A DNA stretch of 64,000 nt from Candidatus Comchoanobacter bicostacola (GTDB taxonomy: Bacteria > Pseudomonadota > Gammaproteobacteria > Comchoanobacterales > Comchoanobacteraceae), in contig NZ_CP092900.1 in NCBI RefSeq assembly GCF_024172705.1, positions 372,001 through 436,000 on the forward strand, written 5' to 3'. The notes under the pieces are model-generated. The model did no database searches. It saw nothing but the letters and a program-made list of their open reading frames with translations, and was not told where the DNA came from. The translations under genes and the position numbers were made by a program. Positions within the stretch are counted from its first letter, which is position 1; the number at the start of each line of letters is the position of its first letter. This document shows, piece after piece, positions 27,948-38,200 of the stretch.

Positions 27948-28892
27948 TTATTTAGGTTTTTTCAGATCTTCTCTAACCTTAGCAGTACGTTGGTTGAGTC
28001 TGACGGTTTTCAATGCGGTATCGATTTGGGTATTGGGTGGTGTCGTATTTCTCATTTTGTGGCTAGGGATTAGACGCGATAGATGTGGTGCAATCATTAA
28101 TGAACTTGTTATTATTCGGTATAAAGTATGAAGACGCGATAATATGGGTCTTAATAAGTGCAGTAACTCAGAACCTAGTTGTGATGCTTTAAATACTGGA
28201 ATACCAAGAAAAATACCTGTTACACATAAAGCTGAAAATAATAATTGAGCAATGAACTGTAAGCGTGAATTGAGTTTGAAAATAGGGTGGATGGGCTGAT
28301 CATAGGTTTGATACTGATTGGTTTTTCTCATTAGTGATAGCATTGTAATTGATTCAACAAGGATAGATATCAGTAAAAAAAGCTGAGGAATAGGGCCAAA
28401 AAAGCTCAGGGTTGTTAACAGCATGAATGATATAAAAAGAGGTAGGGCATGGTTTTGTAATGTGCTATCCCATTGCTTTTTTAATAGACCTTGAGTATTG
28501 GGTTGATGAATGATTCTCCCAACCTCTAGCTTAGAGATTACAAACAGGTTTGAAACTGCTAGAAAAGAAAATATAGGCGTGAGAACGGCCATAGGCGCTA
28601 TACCTAGAGAGAGTAATGTCAGCATGGTAATTATGCCGATAGTAACCATGCTGTTCCAAATATATTGACCATAGAACCCTATTTTCGCGTTGTTTATTGC
28701 AAGGTGTACTAAACTAGGTATGATCATTCGTAATAGGGCGGCGACTAGAGAGACACCTGCTGCTGCTAATAATACATAAAAAGCAATGATGGGTAGGAAT
28801 AAGTATGCCATACCAACGCATGCTAGGAGTAGTGCTACAAAGATAATATCTTTTGTGCTAATCTTCTTTTTTTCTTTTTTATTGGTATCCAT
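27948..28892 (-). CDS. Orphan multi-span membrane protein, 314 residues
   Basis: Not recognised. A very basic N-terminus (MDTNKKEKKKISTKD) is followed by about seven hydrophobic segments, and a C-terminal basic tail begins after about residue 265. HPIFKLNSRLQFIAQLLFS precedes a late helix and recalls HPLFQDQSNK before a late helix in the protein at 51880. It lies 30 bases downstream of rmuC on the same strand. The N-terminal lysine cluster and positive tail suggest both ends are cytoplasmic. Confidence 0.6.
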   Translation of the reverse strand: MDTNKKEKKKISTKDIIFVALLLACVGMAYLFLPIIAFYVLLAAAGVSLVAALLRMIIPSLVHLAINNAKIGFYGQYIWNSMVTIGIITMLTLLSLGIAPMAVLTPIFSFLAVSNLFVISKLEVGRIIHQPNTQGLLKKQWDSTLQNHALPLFISFMLLTTLSFFGPIPQLFLLISILVESITMLSLMRKTNQYQTYDQPIHPIFKLNSRLQFIAQLLFSALCVTGIFLGIPVFKASQLGSELLHLLRPILSRLHTLYRIITSSLMIAPHLSRLIPSHKMRNTTPPNTQIDTALKTVRLNQRTAKVREDLKKPK

Positions 28893-28922
28893 GATATTTT
28901 TCAGTGTTTTTCTAAAAATAAT

Positions 28923-30062
28923 TTATGTAATTGTATCATACTCTTCTTCTAAAGGCAATTCGCACCCCTCTATCGTCTTGAATCTTTGGGATATTTTCTT
29001 TGATGAGGTTTGGATTAAGCCCACATCATTATGCGCTTGGTCAATGTGTCTAGCAAGTTGGTGCATGCGTTTGTCAAATCGGCTAAAGTCTTCAGAAAGT
29101 GCAACAAGGTGTTTTTTGATAATGCCAACTTGAGATTTAGTAGCATGGTCTTTAATAACGCCTAGCGCGGTGTTTAATACGGCCATTAGTGTGGTGGGAG
29201 AGCATAACCATACATGCTGTTTTTGAGCATACTGTACTATTTCTGGTAGATGGGCGTGGATATGTGCAAAGACGGCCTCTGCGGGGATAAACATAATAGC
29301 GCCTGCAGCAGTATCACCAGCAATAATATATTTATTACTAATGTCATCAATATGCTTTTTGATATCGTTTTTAAACAATGTGCTAATCGATTTTTGATCC
29401 TGTGCATTTGAACTGGCGCATAACTTTTGAAAGTTTTCGAGAGGGAACTTTGCATCAATTGCCATATTTCCTGATGGTTTTGGAAGTTGAAGTAAGCAAT
29501 CAACACGTTTCCCATTCGAGAGTGTTGCCTGCATTTTATAGTGTTGAGGAGGGATTATATTGCCAACCAATTGCTCCAGCTGAACTTCTCCATAAGCACC
29601 CCGGGATGATTTATCAGTTAATATTTTTTGTAGGTCCACGACTTGTTCTGATAATGCGGTTATGTTTTCTTGTGCTTTGTCAATAAGTGTTAACCTTTTG
29701 ATTACATCTTGTATAACATCTGTATTTTTATCAAAGTTCTTTTGTAGCTTTGTATCTACACGGTTACTAATTTCATTAAGACGGTTATGTACGGACTCGG
29801 TTAAGTTTTTAATGTTGGTAGCAGAAGTGTCATGTTGATGTTTGAGCGTTTGAAGTAAGTTTTGTAGCACTTCTGTTTTGAGCTGAGTATTTTGTAATGA
29901 AACAGTTTTTGAAAGATGATCAATTTGAGTATGCGTATCTTTTGGGATTTGTGCTTCAATATTTTTTATTTGTGCAAGGTTTTGGTTTTGTGACTGTTTA
30001 ATCCACAGTAATCCGAGTAAATTACACAGCAATAACGTGATTGCGAGTATTTCTAAAAACAT
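28923..30062 (-). CDS. rmuC: DNA recombination protein RmuC homologue
   Basis: A 379-residue protein with an N-terminal membrane helix (LEILAITLLLCNLLGLLWIK), a long coiled coil at about residues 25-135, and the RmuC nuclease-like domain: SRGAYGEVQLEQLVGNIIPP, NGKRVDCLLQLPKPSGNMA, IDAKFPLENFQKL and FIPAEAVFAH. RmuC limits rearrangement between inverted repeats in E. coli; the fold is a predicted PD-(D/E)xK nuclease. It is part of the tesA-GST-rmuC run. Confidence 0.93.
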   Translation of the reverse strand: MFLEILAITLLLCNLLGLLWIKQSQNQNLAQIKNIEAQIPKDTHTQIDHLSKTVSLQNTQLKTEVLQNLLQTLKHQHDTSATNIKNLTESVHNRLNEISNRVDTKLQKNFDKNTDVIQDVIKRLTLIDKAQENITALSEQVVDLQKILTDKSSRGAYGEVQLEQLVGNIIPPQHYKMQATLSNGKRVDCLLQLPKPSGNMAIDAKFPLENFQKLCASSNAQDQKSISTLFKNDIKKHIDDISNKYIIAGDTAAGAIMFIPAEAVFAHIHAHLPEIVQYAQKQHVWLCSPTTLMAVLNTALGVIKDHATKSQVGIIKKHLVALSEDFSRFDKRMHQLARHIDQAHNDVGLIQTSSKKISQRFKTIEGCELPLEEEYDTIT

Positions 30063-30097
30063 ATTTTATCTGCGCATGAACTGGCTTGCAGTTTAGC

Positions 30098-30763
30098 TTA
30101 TCTACTACAGATAGTCATGCCTTTTTGTAATCCTTTACGTGAAAGCAGCTCTGTGCACCATCGATTGATATGGTTAAATTGATCCAATCCCAATGATTCT
30201 CTTGCATGATAAAATCCATCTAAACAAGTAATCCAAGGCAAAATAGCAAAGTCTGCGATTGAAAGCTGATCACTGGCTACATAGGAGTGTTTGCTGAGTT
30301 GGGTATCAAGTACGGTAAGTAATCGAATAGCTTCAGTTTTATATCGTAGCTGTCCATATGAGAGATCATGCTTTTTATCCGCATAAACAGTAAAATGGCC
30401 AAATTGTCCAAACATGGGTCCTGCACCTCCCATTTGCCAGAAGAGCCATTGAAGCTCTTTTGAGCGAGTAGCAGGATCAGGGGATATGAATTTTTTGTAT
30501 TTTTCTGCCAGGTAAACAAGTATTGCACCTGACTCCATAATGCAAAGCTTTTTTCCTTTATCACCCGTGGGGTCAATAAGTGCTGGAATCTTAGAGTTGG
30601 GATTGATTGCAATGAACTCAGGAGTGAACTGGCCACCTTTGCTAATATCAATTAAGTGTGCTTCGTAGCTTAGTTGTAGTTCTTCAAGTAATATCGATAC
30701 TTTTTGCCCATTAGGCGTGGCAAGTGAGTAAAGTTGATAGAGTGTTTGCATATTAAAATCCAT
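30098..30763 (-). CDS. Glutathione S-transferase family protein (YfcG/YghU-like)
   Basis: A 221-residue protein with an N-terminal thioredoxin-like domain (LYSLATPNGQKVSILLEELQ, NPNSKIPALIDP, IMESGAILVYLAEKY) and an all-helical C-terminal domain (LQWLFWQMGGAGPMFGQFGHF, LSIADFAILPWI). TPNGQK and the GGAGPMFGQ stretch match the YfcG/YghU disulfide-bond reductase group. The ATG at 30763, 6 bases after the tesA stop, or the one at 30751 could start it; neither has a clear ribosome binding site. Confidence 0.92.
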   Translation of the reverse strand: MDFNMQTLYQLYSLATPNGQKVSILLEELQLSYEAHLIDISKGGQFTPEFIAINPNSKIPALIDPTGDKGKKLCIMESGAILVYLAEKYKKFISPDPATRSKELQWLFWQMGGAGPMFGQFGHFTVYADKKHDLSYGQLRYKTEAIRLLTVLDTQLSKHSYVASDQLSIADFAILPWITCLDGFYHARESLGLDQFNHINRWCTELLSRKGLQKGMTICSR

Positions 30764-30769
30764 TTAGCG

Positions 30770-31429
30770 CTATTTATATTGAGGTATTTCATATTTCAGG
30801 TCAATGCTGTCAGAGCAGAGTGCTTTAATATAAGGGATCATTATCTCTGAGATGAGCTTGTGACCTTGCTGTGTAGGATGTATGCCATCATTTTGAATAT
30901 ATTGCTGTTGCTCAGGGTAGGGTAGATAAATAACTGGAGTATTGTATGTTTCACTAAGGGTTTTGAAAATGGATCGATAAGCTGATTTATATTTAGGTCC
31001 ATAATTGTTGGGTAGATCGGTTTCAACTAAATAGGTTTGTGCTTGGGTACTTTGTGCATGCTCAATCAGTTTAGAGAGCCTATTCTTGATGCCATCAATA
31101 CTTAACCCTCTAAGCGCATCATTCCCTCCTAGTTCAATGATGATTTGGCGTGCTTGATGTTTTTTTATAAAGCCCTCAAGTGCTGTAATTCCGTCTTGTG
31201 TAGTAGCGCCTTGAGCGCTTAGGTTTAGATGTGTAATTGAACATGGAATTGCATCAAGTGTGATAGGCAGCCAGCTAAATTCATAGGGTACACCATAGCC
31301 GGAGCTAATACTGTCCCCCACAATAACAAGATCATAGTTTTTAGCATAGCTTGTAGAAGCAATCAGAGTTATAATAAGTAAAGTTAGGAAAGGTAATCGA
31401 GCAATGGAAGGTGTATTATTAGAGCGCAT
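30770..31429 (-). CDS. tesA: Periplasmic thioesterase/lysophospholipase TesA-like (SGNH hydrolase)
   Basis: A 219-residue SGNH hydrolase with a signal peptide (LPFLTLLIITLIASTSYA). Block I is VGDSISSGYGV with the nucleophile serine, block III is ELGGNDALRG, and block V is DGIHPTQQGH with catalytic Asp and His. E. coli TesA has thioesterase, protease-I and lysophospholipase activity in the periplasm. The divergent placement opposite ybbA is the same as in E. coli. The 5' ends of the two genes overlap by 26 bases and no ribosome binding site is visible for the ATG at 31429. Confidence 0.9.
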   Translation of the reverse strand: MRSNNTPSIARLPFLTLLIITLIASTSYAKNYDLVIVGDSISSGYGVPYEFSWLPITLDAIPCSITHLNLSAQGATTQDGITALEGFIKKHQARQIIIELGGNDALRGLSIDGIKNRLSKLIEHAQSTQAQTYLVETDLPNNYGPKYKSAYRSIFKTLSETYNTPVIYLPYPEQQQYIQNDGIHPTQQGHKLISEIMIPYIKALCSDSIDLKYEIPQYK

Positions 31430-32054
31430 TTCTAAATCATATCATAAAGATGGTCAAGTTATTGATATCATGGATCAGGTAACGCTGCAAGTACCTGTGG
31501 GGACCCATTTGGCTATTCAAGGGCCCTCAGGCTCTGGGAAAACAACGCTATTAAATTTAATTTCAGGTTTAGATAGTGCGGATAGTGGTAACATATGGGT
31601 CTGTGGTCAGAATTTATCACTCATGCCTGAATATGAGCGTACCGCATTCCGCAATAAGCATGTGGGCCTTGTTTTTCAGGATTACTGTTTGCTACCAGGG
31701 CTAACAGCTTTGGAAAATGTCAAATTAGTTTGTTCTGGAGATAATCAAGTAGAGTTGGAACGTGCGAAGATATTGTTGGTCGAGATGGGGTTAGGATCAC
31801 GACTTAATTTTGTAACCAGTCAGTTATCAGGTGGTGAGCAGCAAAGGGTTGCTATTGCAAGAGCGCTGGTTAAGCAACCATCTATTATCTTGGCTGATGA
31901 ACCAACGGCACAGCTGGATCGTCGCTCAGCAGAATTAATTATGGATGTTATTATCCAAATGCAGCGACAAGAGCAGGTAACGATGGTAACAGTAACGCAT
32001 GATGAAAACGTGGCTAATAAGTGTGATCACATTAACTATATGGATCGGTTATGA
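31404..32054 (+). CDS. ybbA: ABC transporter ATP-binding protein (YbbA/LolD type)
   Basis: A 216-residue ATPase with Walker A GPSGSGKTTLL, the signature LSGGEQQRVAIARAL, Walker B IILADEPTA and switch histidine TVTHD. It belongs to the MacB/LolD group that drives FtsX-like permeases; the partner follows at once. GGAAAGG lies about 10 bases before the ATG. The tesA-ybbA-ybbP arrangement makes YbbA the best label. Confidence 0.93.
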   Translation: MEGVLLERISKSYHKDGQVIDIMDQVTLQVPVGTHLAIQGPSGSGKTTLLNLISGLDSADSGNIWVCGQNLSLMPEYERTAFRNKHVGLVFQDYCLLPGLTALENVKLVCSGDNQVELERAKILLVEMGLGSRLNFVTSQLSGGEQQRVAIARALVKQPSIILADEPTAQLDRRSAELIMDVIIQMQRQEQVTMVTVTHDENVANKCDHINYMDRL

Positions 32055-34351
32055 TTCAACTCGTTCATTTAATACAAGCACGCAATACAACTGCATTTTG
32101 TACTTTTTTGCTTTTAATTTTATCAGTATTTCCGGCTGTGCTTTTAGATGTACAAAAGCAGTATGCGAATGCATGGTTGGCAGCAGATACAGTAGTTGTA
32201 AGCACAAACAAATGGACTCATGAGGCTGCTCGTTCAGCAAAAAGTATGAGTTTTAAAACAGCTACAATGCTTGCTTATCAAGACCAGTTTATTTTAACGC
32301 ACCTTCAATTATTAGATCATCAATATCCAGTTAAAGGTGCATTAAAGTTAACTTATGGTGAAACGCTTAAAGCAGGCCAGGTATATATTGACCGTTCATT
32401 AGCAGAAAGAATGAGTATTGAAATAGGAGACCAAGTTGAGATTGGTTATCTTACTTGCGAAGTTGTAGATTTTGTTGTGTCTCAGGATGAGCAAGTCTTT
32501 TCAGTAGAGGCCTTCAGTGAGGGGGTTTATGGATCTATTGATGATTTAGAGCGTTTTGGCATATTCAACAATGCTTCTCGGGGTTCATGGTATTATTATT
32601 ATGATGCATCAGAGGGTATAAGCATCGAGGAAACGGCTCAAAAAGATGGCCAGGTGCGAGTGATTGATTCAAATGAACGCTTGGGTCGCTTGGGACGTAT
32701 TTACCAACAAGCTCAGGATACAGTAGGTAGTTTGCAGATTGCTATTTCATTAATTATTGGTGCAGCCTTGTATTTGTCCTACTCATTGGTTCATCAACGC
32801 AATGCATATTTATCGGGTGTCCTGACAGCATTGGGTTTTTCGTTTAAAAAGCGAACGATTCTAATGATCCAGCCTATTATATTTAGTCTGTTGCAAGGAG
32901 TGTTTTTTGGATTAGTGCTCGGGTTGCTGGTTTTAAATATCTTATTGAAGATGAGTGATGTATCATTTTCGTGGGGGAACCAATTTGAGCTAGCTAGCAC
33001 AACTTCATTGATTATTTTATTGTATGCAGTTGCGTTATTGTGTACACAACATGTCTCAATGCAAAGAAGTCCAGTATTAAGCTTATTGAAAAAGAAATGC
33101 TTTAAGGATAATTATTGGGTGTCTGGTGTTTTAATTCTCACGGTTACGGCCTATTTTATACCTGGTTGGGAGCAAGGTACGGTATGGTTAGGACTATTGA
33201 GTGTCACCACGGTATTTTTAATCATCTATTTATCTGTGCATGTACTTTACAAGCTGGGGGTTTGGCTTTTATCAAAGGGGCGTCAGCGGGGATTGATTGT
33301 TTTGAATGCACTACGTCAATTTGAGCAAGACTATAAAGTGTTATTGATAGGGTTGATATTGCTGCAGTCTGTGCTACTTTTTTTATGGCATGTGAATACA
33401 CAAACACTTAATCAGTGGCGGTCTCAATTACCATCAGATTCACCAAATTACTTTTTAATTGGAATGGATCAATCAGATGCAGTTGATATGCAAAAGTATG
33501 AATGGTTTGCTGATACCGTTGTCTATCCAGTTGTAAAGGGACGGATGGTAGCGGTTAATTCTGAATCAGTAGCTGAATATGCAGACGGATTATATGCGGG
33601 TCATGAGGTTTTTAATCGTCAAATTAATTTAACAACATTTACACAGCTTCCGAGTCATAATCAATTGATAGAGGGTGATTTAGACAATGGAATTTCAGCT
33701 GAGCAGGGCATCATGGATCGACTTGGGTTAAAGATAGGGGATGTCTTGACCTTTGATATTATGGGAGCTAGCATTTCCTATCCAATCACTAGTGTTCGTC
33801 AAGTTAAGTGGCAAAGCTTACAAGCAAGCTTTTATTTTGTCTTTCCAAGTTTTGTTCTTGAGCCTTACCCCAAAACCTACATGAGCAGTTTATACATTGA
33901 TAAATCCAGACAATCAGGTTTAATTGATGTATTAAAAGCGAGACCCCATATTTCATTAATTGATTTGGCAGCGTATTTGGTAGCAGCGCAAAACTTATTA
34001 CACATCTTCACATCATTGTTGTTGGGTGTTGTTATCTTTATGGGTCAGGGGTGTTTTGTGATTGCAGTAATTTTATTAATACGCCAGGTAGAAAGCAGAA
34101 AAATAGATGAGCAAAGCTTGAAGCGTTTAGGTGTTAATTCTAAGTATAGTATGCTGATAGAGTTTTCTAGTCTGCTAGGTATTAGCTTGTTGTTAACTAT
34201 AGGTATTAATCAGTTTCTCTTGCTACGATATTTTAATATTATATTTTTCCAATGGACACTAGACTTATGGGGTGTTGCTTTATTGGTGGGCTTTGATGTG
34301 CTAGTCATCGCTATGGTCGCATGGTATAGTAATAAGTATCTTAAGGATTAG
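32051..34351 (+). CDS. ybbP: ABC transporter permease, FtsX-like (YbbP)
   Basis: A 766-residue permease (E. coli YbbP is 804). An N-terminal helix is followed by a periplasmic domain, then three helices near residues 228-340, more helices near 350-460, a second periplasmic domain, and three C-terminal helices near 650-760. This is the duplicated FtsX/YbbP layout. Its role is unproven; in E. coli YbbAP forms an exporter-like complex. It overlaps ybbA by 4 bases. Confidence 0.88.
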   Translation: MIQLVHLIQARNTTAFCTFLLLILSVFPAVLLDVQKQYANAWLAADTVVVSTNKWTHEAARSAKSMSFKTATMLAYQDQFILTHLQLLDHQYPVKGALKLTYGETLKAGQVYIDRSLAERMSIEIGDQVEIGYLTCEVVDFVVSQDEQVFSVEAFSEGVYGSIDDLERFGIFNNASRGSWYYYYDASEGISIEETAQKDGQVRVIDSNERLGRLGRIYQQAQDTVGSLQIAISLIIGAALYLSYSLVHQRNAYLSGVLTALGFSFKKRTILMIQPIIFSLLQGVFFGLVLGLLVLNILLKMSDVSFSWGNQFELASTTSLIILLYAVALLCTQHVSMQRSPVLSLLKKKCFKDNYWVSGVLILTVTAYFIPGWEQGTVWLGLLSVTTVFLIIYLSVHVLYKLGVWLLSKGRQRGLIVLNALRQFEQDYKVLLIGLILLQSVLLFLWHVNTQTLNQWRSQLPSDSPNYFLIGMDQSDAVDMQKYEWFADTVVYPVVKGRMVAVNSESVAEYADGLYAGHEVFNRQINLTTFTQLPSHNQLIEGDLDNGISAEQGIMDRLGLKIGDVLTFDIMGASISYPITSVRQVKWQSLQASFYFVFPSFVLEPYPKTYMSSLYIDKSRQSGLIDVLKARPHISLIDLAAYLVAAQNLLHIFTSLLLGVVIFMGQGCFVIAVILLIRQVESRKIDEQSLKRLGVNSKYSMLIEFSSLLGISLLLTIGINQFLLLRYFNIIFFQWTLDLWGVALLVGFDVLVIAMVAWYSNKYLKD

Positions 34352-34356
34352 ATTAT

Positions 34357-34632
34357 ATGACCCGAGTCATTGACTTATTAATGATTATTGTTTTCACGTG
34401 GCTATGTACGGGGTTATTGGTTCAAGAAAGTGGTGTATGGACTTATATGAGGCTACATCATTCTAATAGGGTAGAGCAAACGCATATAGATCAATTGAAA
34501 AAAGAGTTATTTTATTTTAATCGCTTATCTGAGGTTTTAAAGCAAGATGATGCTTATGTTATGATGTTGGCACGTCAACATTGGCATTATCAGGGTAAGC
34601 AAGAACGTAAGTTATATTTTGAGGATGAATGA
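34357..34632 (+). CDS. Small FtsB/DivIC-like single-pass protein
   Basis: A 91-residue protein: membrane helix (about residues 5-22), then a heptad-like region (HHSNRVEQTHIDQLKKELFY) and a closing LARQHWHYQGKQERKLYF. This order, membrane helix then coiled coil then an AR...G..E..Y/F end, resembles septum formation initiators such as FtsB, which are of similar size. The similarity is by pattern only. It lies 5 bases after ybbP, not next to ispD/eno where ftsB is usually found. Confidence 0.45.
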   Translation: MTRVIDLLMIIVFTWLCTGLLVQESGVWTYMRLHHSNRVEQTHIDQLKKELFYFNRLSEVLKQDDAYVMMLARQHWHYQGKQERKLYFEDE

Positions 34633-34633
34633 G

Positions 34634-35212
34634 ATGTTATGGAATACGGTATATGGTTATGGCACAGTGAGTCGCTTATTTCACTGGGTAATTGGTCTTA
34701 TGATTATAGCGCAATTGGCGGTTGGTTTTTGGATGGTCGGTTTACCCAATGAGGTGAAGGGAGCTATTTATGCAAACCACAAAATAGGTGGGCTGTTGGT
34801 TTTGTTTTTAGTGTTATTTCGGTTGGTATGGCGCTGGGTGAATGTTCTACCTAATCTTCCCGAGAAAACACCTAAGTGGCAAATTTTTGCAGCTAGAAGT
34901 TTACATCGTTTCTTTTATGTTTTGATGCTGTTTATTCCAATATCTGGCTGGGTCATGTCAACTGCATCGGGTTTTTTCCCAAAAATTGGAGGCGTTGTAT
35001 TGATGTTCCCATGGGTGTCTGCGCCAGAGTTGTGTATTTTAGGGACTTGTTATACAAACTCAATGATAGCTGTTTCTTCTAATACCATACATTGTGTGTT
35101 AGGTCTTGTGCTTGTCGGTGCACTATGTATTCACACTAGCATTGCAGTTTGGCATGCTTATCTAGCCGATGGGGTTTTCTCACGTATTGTCATAGACAAA
35201 ACTCAATCGTAA
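34634..35212 (+). CDS. Cytochrome b561 family protein
   Basis: A four-helix membrane b-type cytochrome of 192 residues. RLFHWVIGLMIIAQLAVGFWM carries a heme-ligand histidine in helix 1, HKIGGLLVLFLVLFRLVWRW one in helix 2, and HRFFYVLMLFIPISGWVM and HCVLGLVLVGALCIHTSIAVWH further ones. Such proteins move electrons between quinol and acceptors such as superoxide. ATGs at 34625 and 34634 are both possible; the GAGG at 34621 suits 34634. Its stop touches that of the converging ankyrin-like gene (TAATTA). Confidence 0.9.
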   Translation: MLWNTVYGYGTVSRLFHWVIGLMIIAQLAVGFWMVGLPNEVKGAIYANHKIGGLLVLFLVLFRLVWRWVNVLPNLPEKTPKWQIFAARSLHRFFYVLMLFIPISGWVMSTASGFFPKIGGVVLMFPWVSAPELCILGTCYTNSMIAVSSNTIHCVLGLVLVGALCIHTSIAVWHAYLADGVFSRIVIDKTQS

Positions 35213-38200
35213 TTAATTCAAGTTTAGATTGCCGTTTTCATGAGACATAGCTCGATTTAGTGGGGCAAGGGCCGATCTAGGGGGCTTGCGTGTAAATATG
35301 CTGGGACAGGGGCAAGACTGTGTTCGGGTAGGCCTTATTTGTGAGGAGCCATCTTCTGCGTCAGTAGATTTAACCTCTTTGACTTCTGGTACTATGAGTA
35401 GAGTGCATACTGCTTGTACTACTCCACTAGACTCAGCTATGAGCTTTTGTAGTGTTTTCCCTGAGCGGTTAGTTAGTGTATTGTCTAATGTAAGCTCAAG
35501 TGAGGCAATATGTTTAATCATTTCTATGTTTTTATGAATGACAGCAAGCATTAATAGTGTGTTCCCACATGAGTACTGAGTCTTATAAAGAGCTTCATCA
35601 GGGGCAACTTCTTGATAGACTTTGTCATATTTTATAAATTCGCTAATAACTTCGCTTGCAGCATGCTTTATTGCTAACTGCAGTATAGATTGCCCTTGGC
35701 TATTAATCGTAGTGAGTAAATGAGTAGCATGAGGCCTAAAACCTCCACTATCTTCAGATATCTGCTCTGCCCAACTCATCAGTTTAACCAATGTTAGAGG
35801 CTTTTGGTATTCCATGGCTAAATACCAGTATTCAGGGGTTTCTACAAAATGTGTAATTGGATCTGTCAAAGACTCTGTAAAATCTTTCATTGCAGTAAGT
35901 GCTTCTTTTAAATAATCAAGCGCAGTGCGTACAGCAGTAGGAGCAGATCTTGAATAATCATCATCAAAACTCGTTTCCGCAATTTTATGTATTGAGTCTA
36001 TCTTGTCAAGTATTTGCACACAGTGGTCGTCGCTTAAGCTATGAACCATTCTAGCGAACATGTATTGTTTATGCTTAGGGTGCTTATAAAGTATAAGCGC
36101 AGTTTTCTTGATGATCATAAGCTTCATGTGATTAGCTATTAATTGGTTTCTCAGTACAATGTTACACAATATAATCAACCGTTCTATCAACGTTTTCTGT
36201 TTCTGATCTTCCAGCTTCACAATATCTTTAATATTAATGCATAATAAAGATTGAAGGCAGCTATATGTAAGGCCTGATATGTCAAGTCCCTCAGTAGTAA
36301 AGTAATGTTTATTTAGTGATAAAATGCAATCTCTAAAGGGGTTGGTAAGCAGCTGGTAACGTGTCATTTCTTCTGGTAATTTCTTTGTGCCTTCAGATTT
36401 GATACAGTGATCTAGAATTCTTGACTTACTGTCATCTTCAGACATGAAGAGTGTCATAATGGACCATTCTTGCTCTGAACTAAGACCCATTTGAAATATG
36501 TCGGTTGCACCGGCTTTATTGATGAAATTATACAATGATGCAAAACCAGAAAAGGTTGCCTTCTTTAGATATGTATCTAATTGCTTAGAAAAGTTTCTTG
36601 CAGCAATGACTGGTACACTTGAAGCACCTAACTCAATAGCACGTAATCCGATTGCTCTAGTAGGGTAGACTTTCTTGCTGCGTACAGCAAGATCAAAGGG
36701 TGTATGCCCATCCACTTGACGTTGATTAAATAGTTGAGGAGCTAGTTCTGGGCATAAGTGCTCACATATGACACTAACTAACCAAAAGTTTTGTTGGTAA
36801 ACAGCAATATGTAGTATATTTTCACCTTTATCGTTAGTTTCTTGAAGAGTTAATTGGATGGGAGTAAGTGTTACTCTTTTAGACTTCTTTGCTTTAGACT
36901 TCTTGTCTTTGCTTTCACTACCATCTTTGATGAGTGCTTCTATTACTTCATTTTTTTGCTGTTTTGTAAGTAATGTGCAAACTGTTTCTTTTGAGTGTGG
37001 TAAGTAAGCCAAGGTGTCGCTATTAGTCATTTGCATGAGCTTGATAATTATGTAAGCCTCTAAGTCATGAATAGACAATAGCTTTTCGAAAAATAGCTCG
37101 AAGTTACCTGGGGATAGCTGTGAAAACCATTCAGTGAACTTTGGTGTATCTAGAACATCTTCAAGTTGCTCACCTGAGAGTGAATAAATAATTTTATCAA
37201 GATCATTAGGATTTGTTTGAGTAATGAGTTGCGGCTCAACACTAACTAATTGAGCGATATCAGCATACTGTTTGGCATGTGTATATATTTGAATCATATG
37301 CTCAGGGTGTTCGTCACAAAAGGTTGATATCTGTTGTGGGGATAATTCAAATGCATGTTGTAAAAATAGTGTTGGATTAAAACTTTTTTCACAACATATA
37401 TCAAATTCTGCGTCATACTTAATTAGCGCTTCACAACCTAATTTTGTCAAAACTGATAGCTTGGCTTTATTAATCACTTCATTGAGTACAGTAACCAGCA
37501 TTGGTGCAGAGTATTTATACTTAGGTAAAAGTGCTTGGATAGAACTTATATGACCGTGTGTAATTAGGTTAGCCAAAGCGCTTCTTTTTATGGGTTTAAC
37601 CCGTGTGTCTGGCTTAAGTTCCCCCTGATCTATGAGCTGAGTTATCTCTAAGTCAGTCAATGTTTCGATGTCAATTAGCTCCTTAATACTAGGAGCTGGA
37701 GCTCTAAGCAAAGAAGTTTCTGCTGTTGGCTTTTCAGCTTCAGGAGATAATAACTCTTCTTCGATAAGTACTCGCTTGGATTCTAGATTTAATAAAGATC
37801 TATTCTTTTTTAAAAATGCTTTGTGCAATTTTAAAGCTTCAGGAGTTAGATTATTACTAATAAGCTTAAATTGAGCATGTTGTACGGGTGTGATATGGGC
37901 TATCACCCGGGAGATAAGTTCTAAGTTAGTATTAATTTCTCTAGAAAAACCCTCAAGCAACACGGCCTTGTTACTAGCCAGGGCTCGTTGAATCATGATT
38001 GCTTTATGCTCGATATTTGCACACGCCCAAAGAGATTGTGTTACATCAGGAGTGACAAAGGGGTCTAGATCACTTGCTTGTGATAAATAGGCTAGGAATA
38101 ATGAGGGTCTTTCAATAAGTTGAGGAATTAGATCTTCCTTTGGTAGACTCATACATAGCGCTGCATAAAATGTAGGATTGTATTCATCTGATAATAATGA

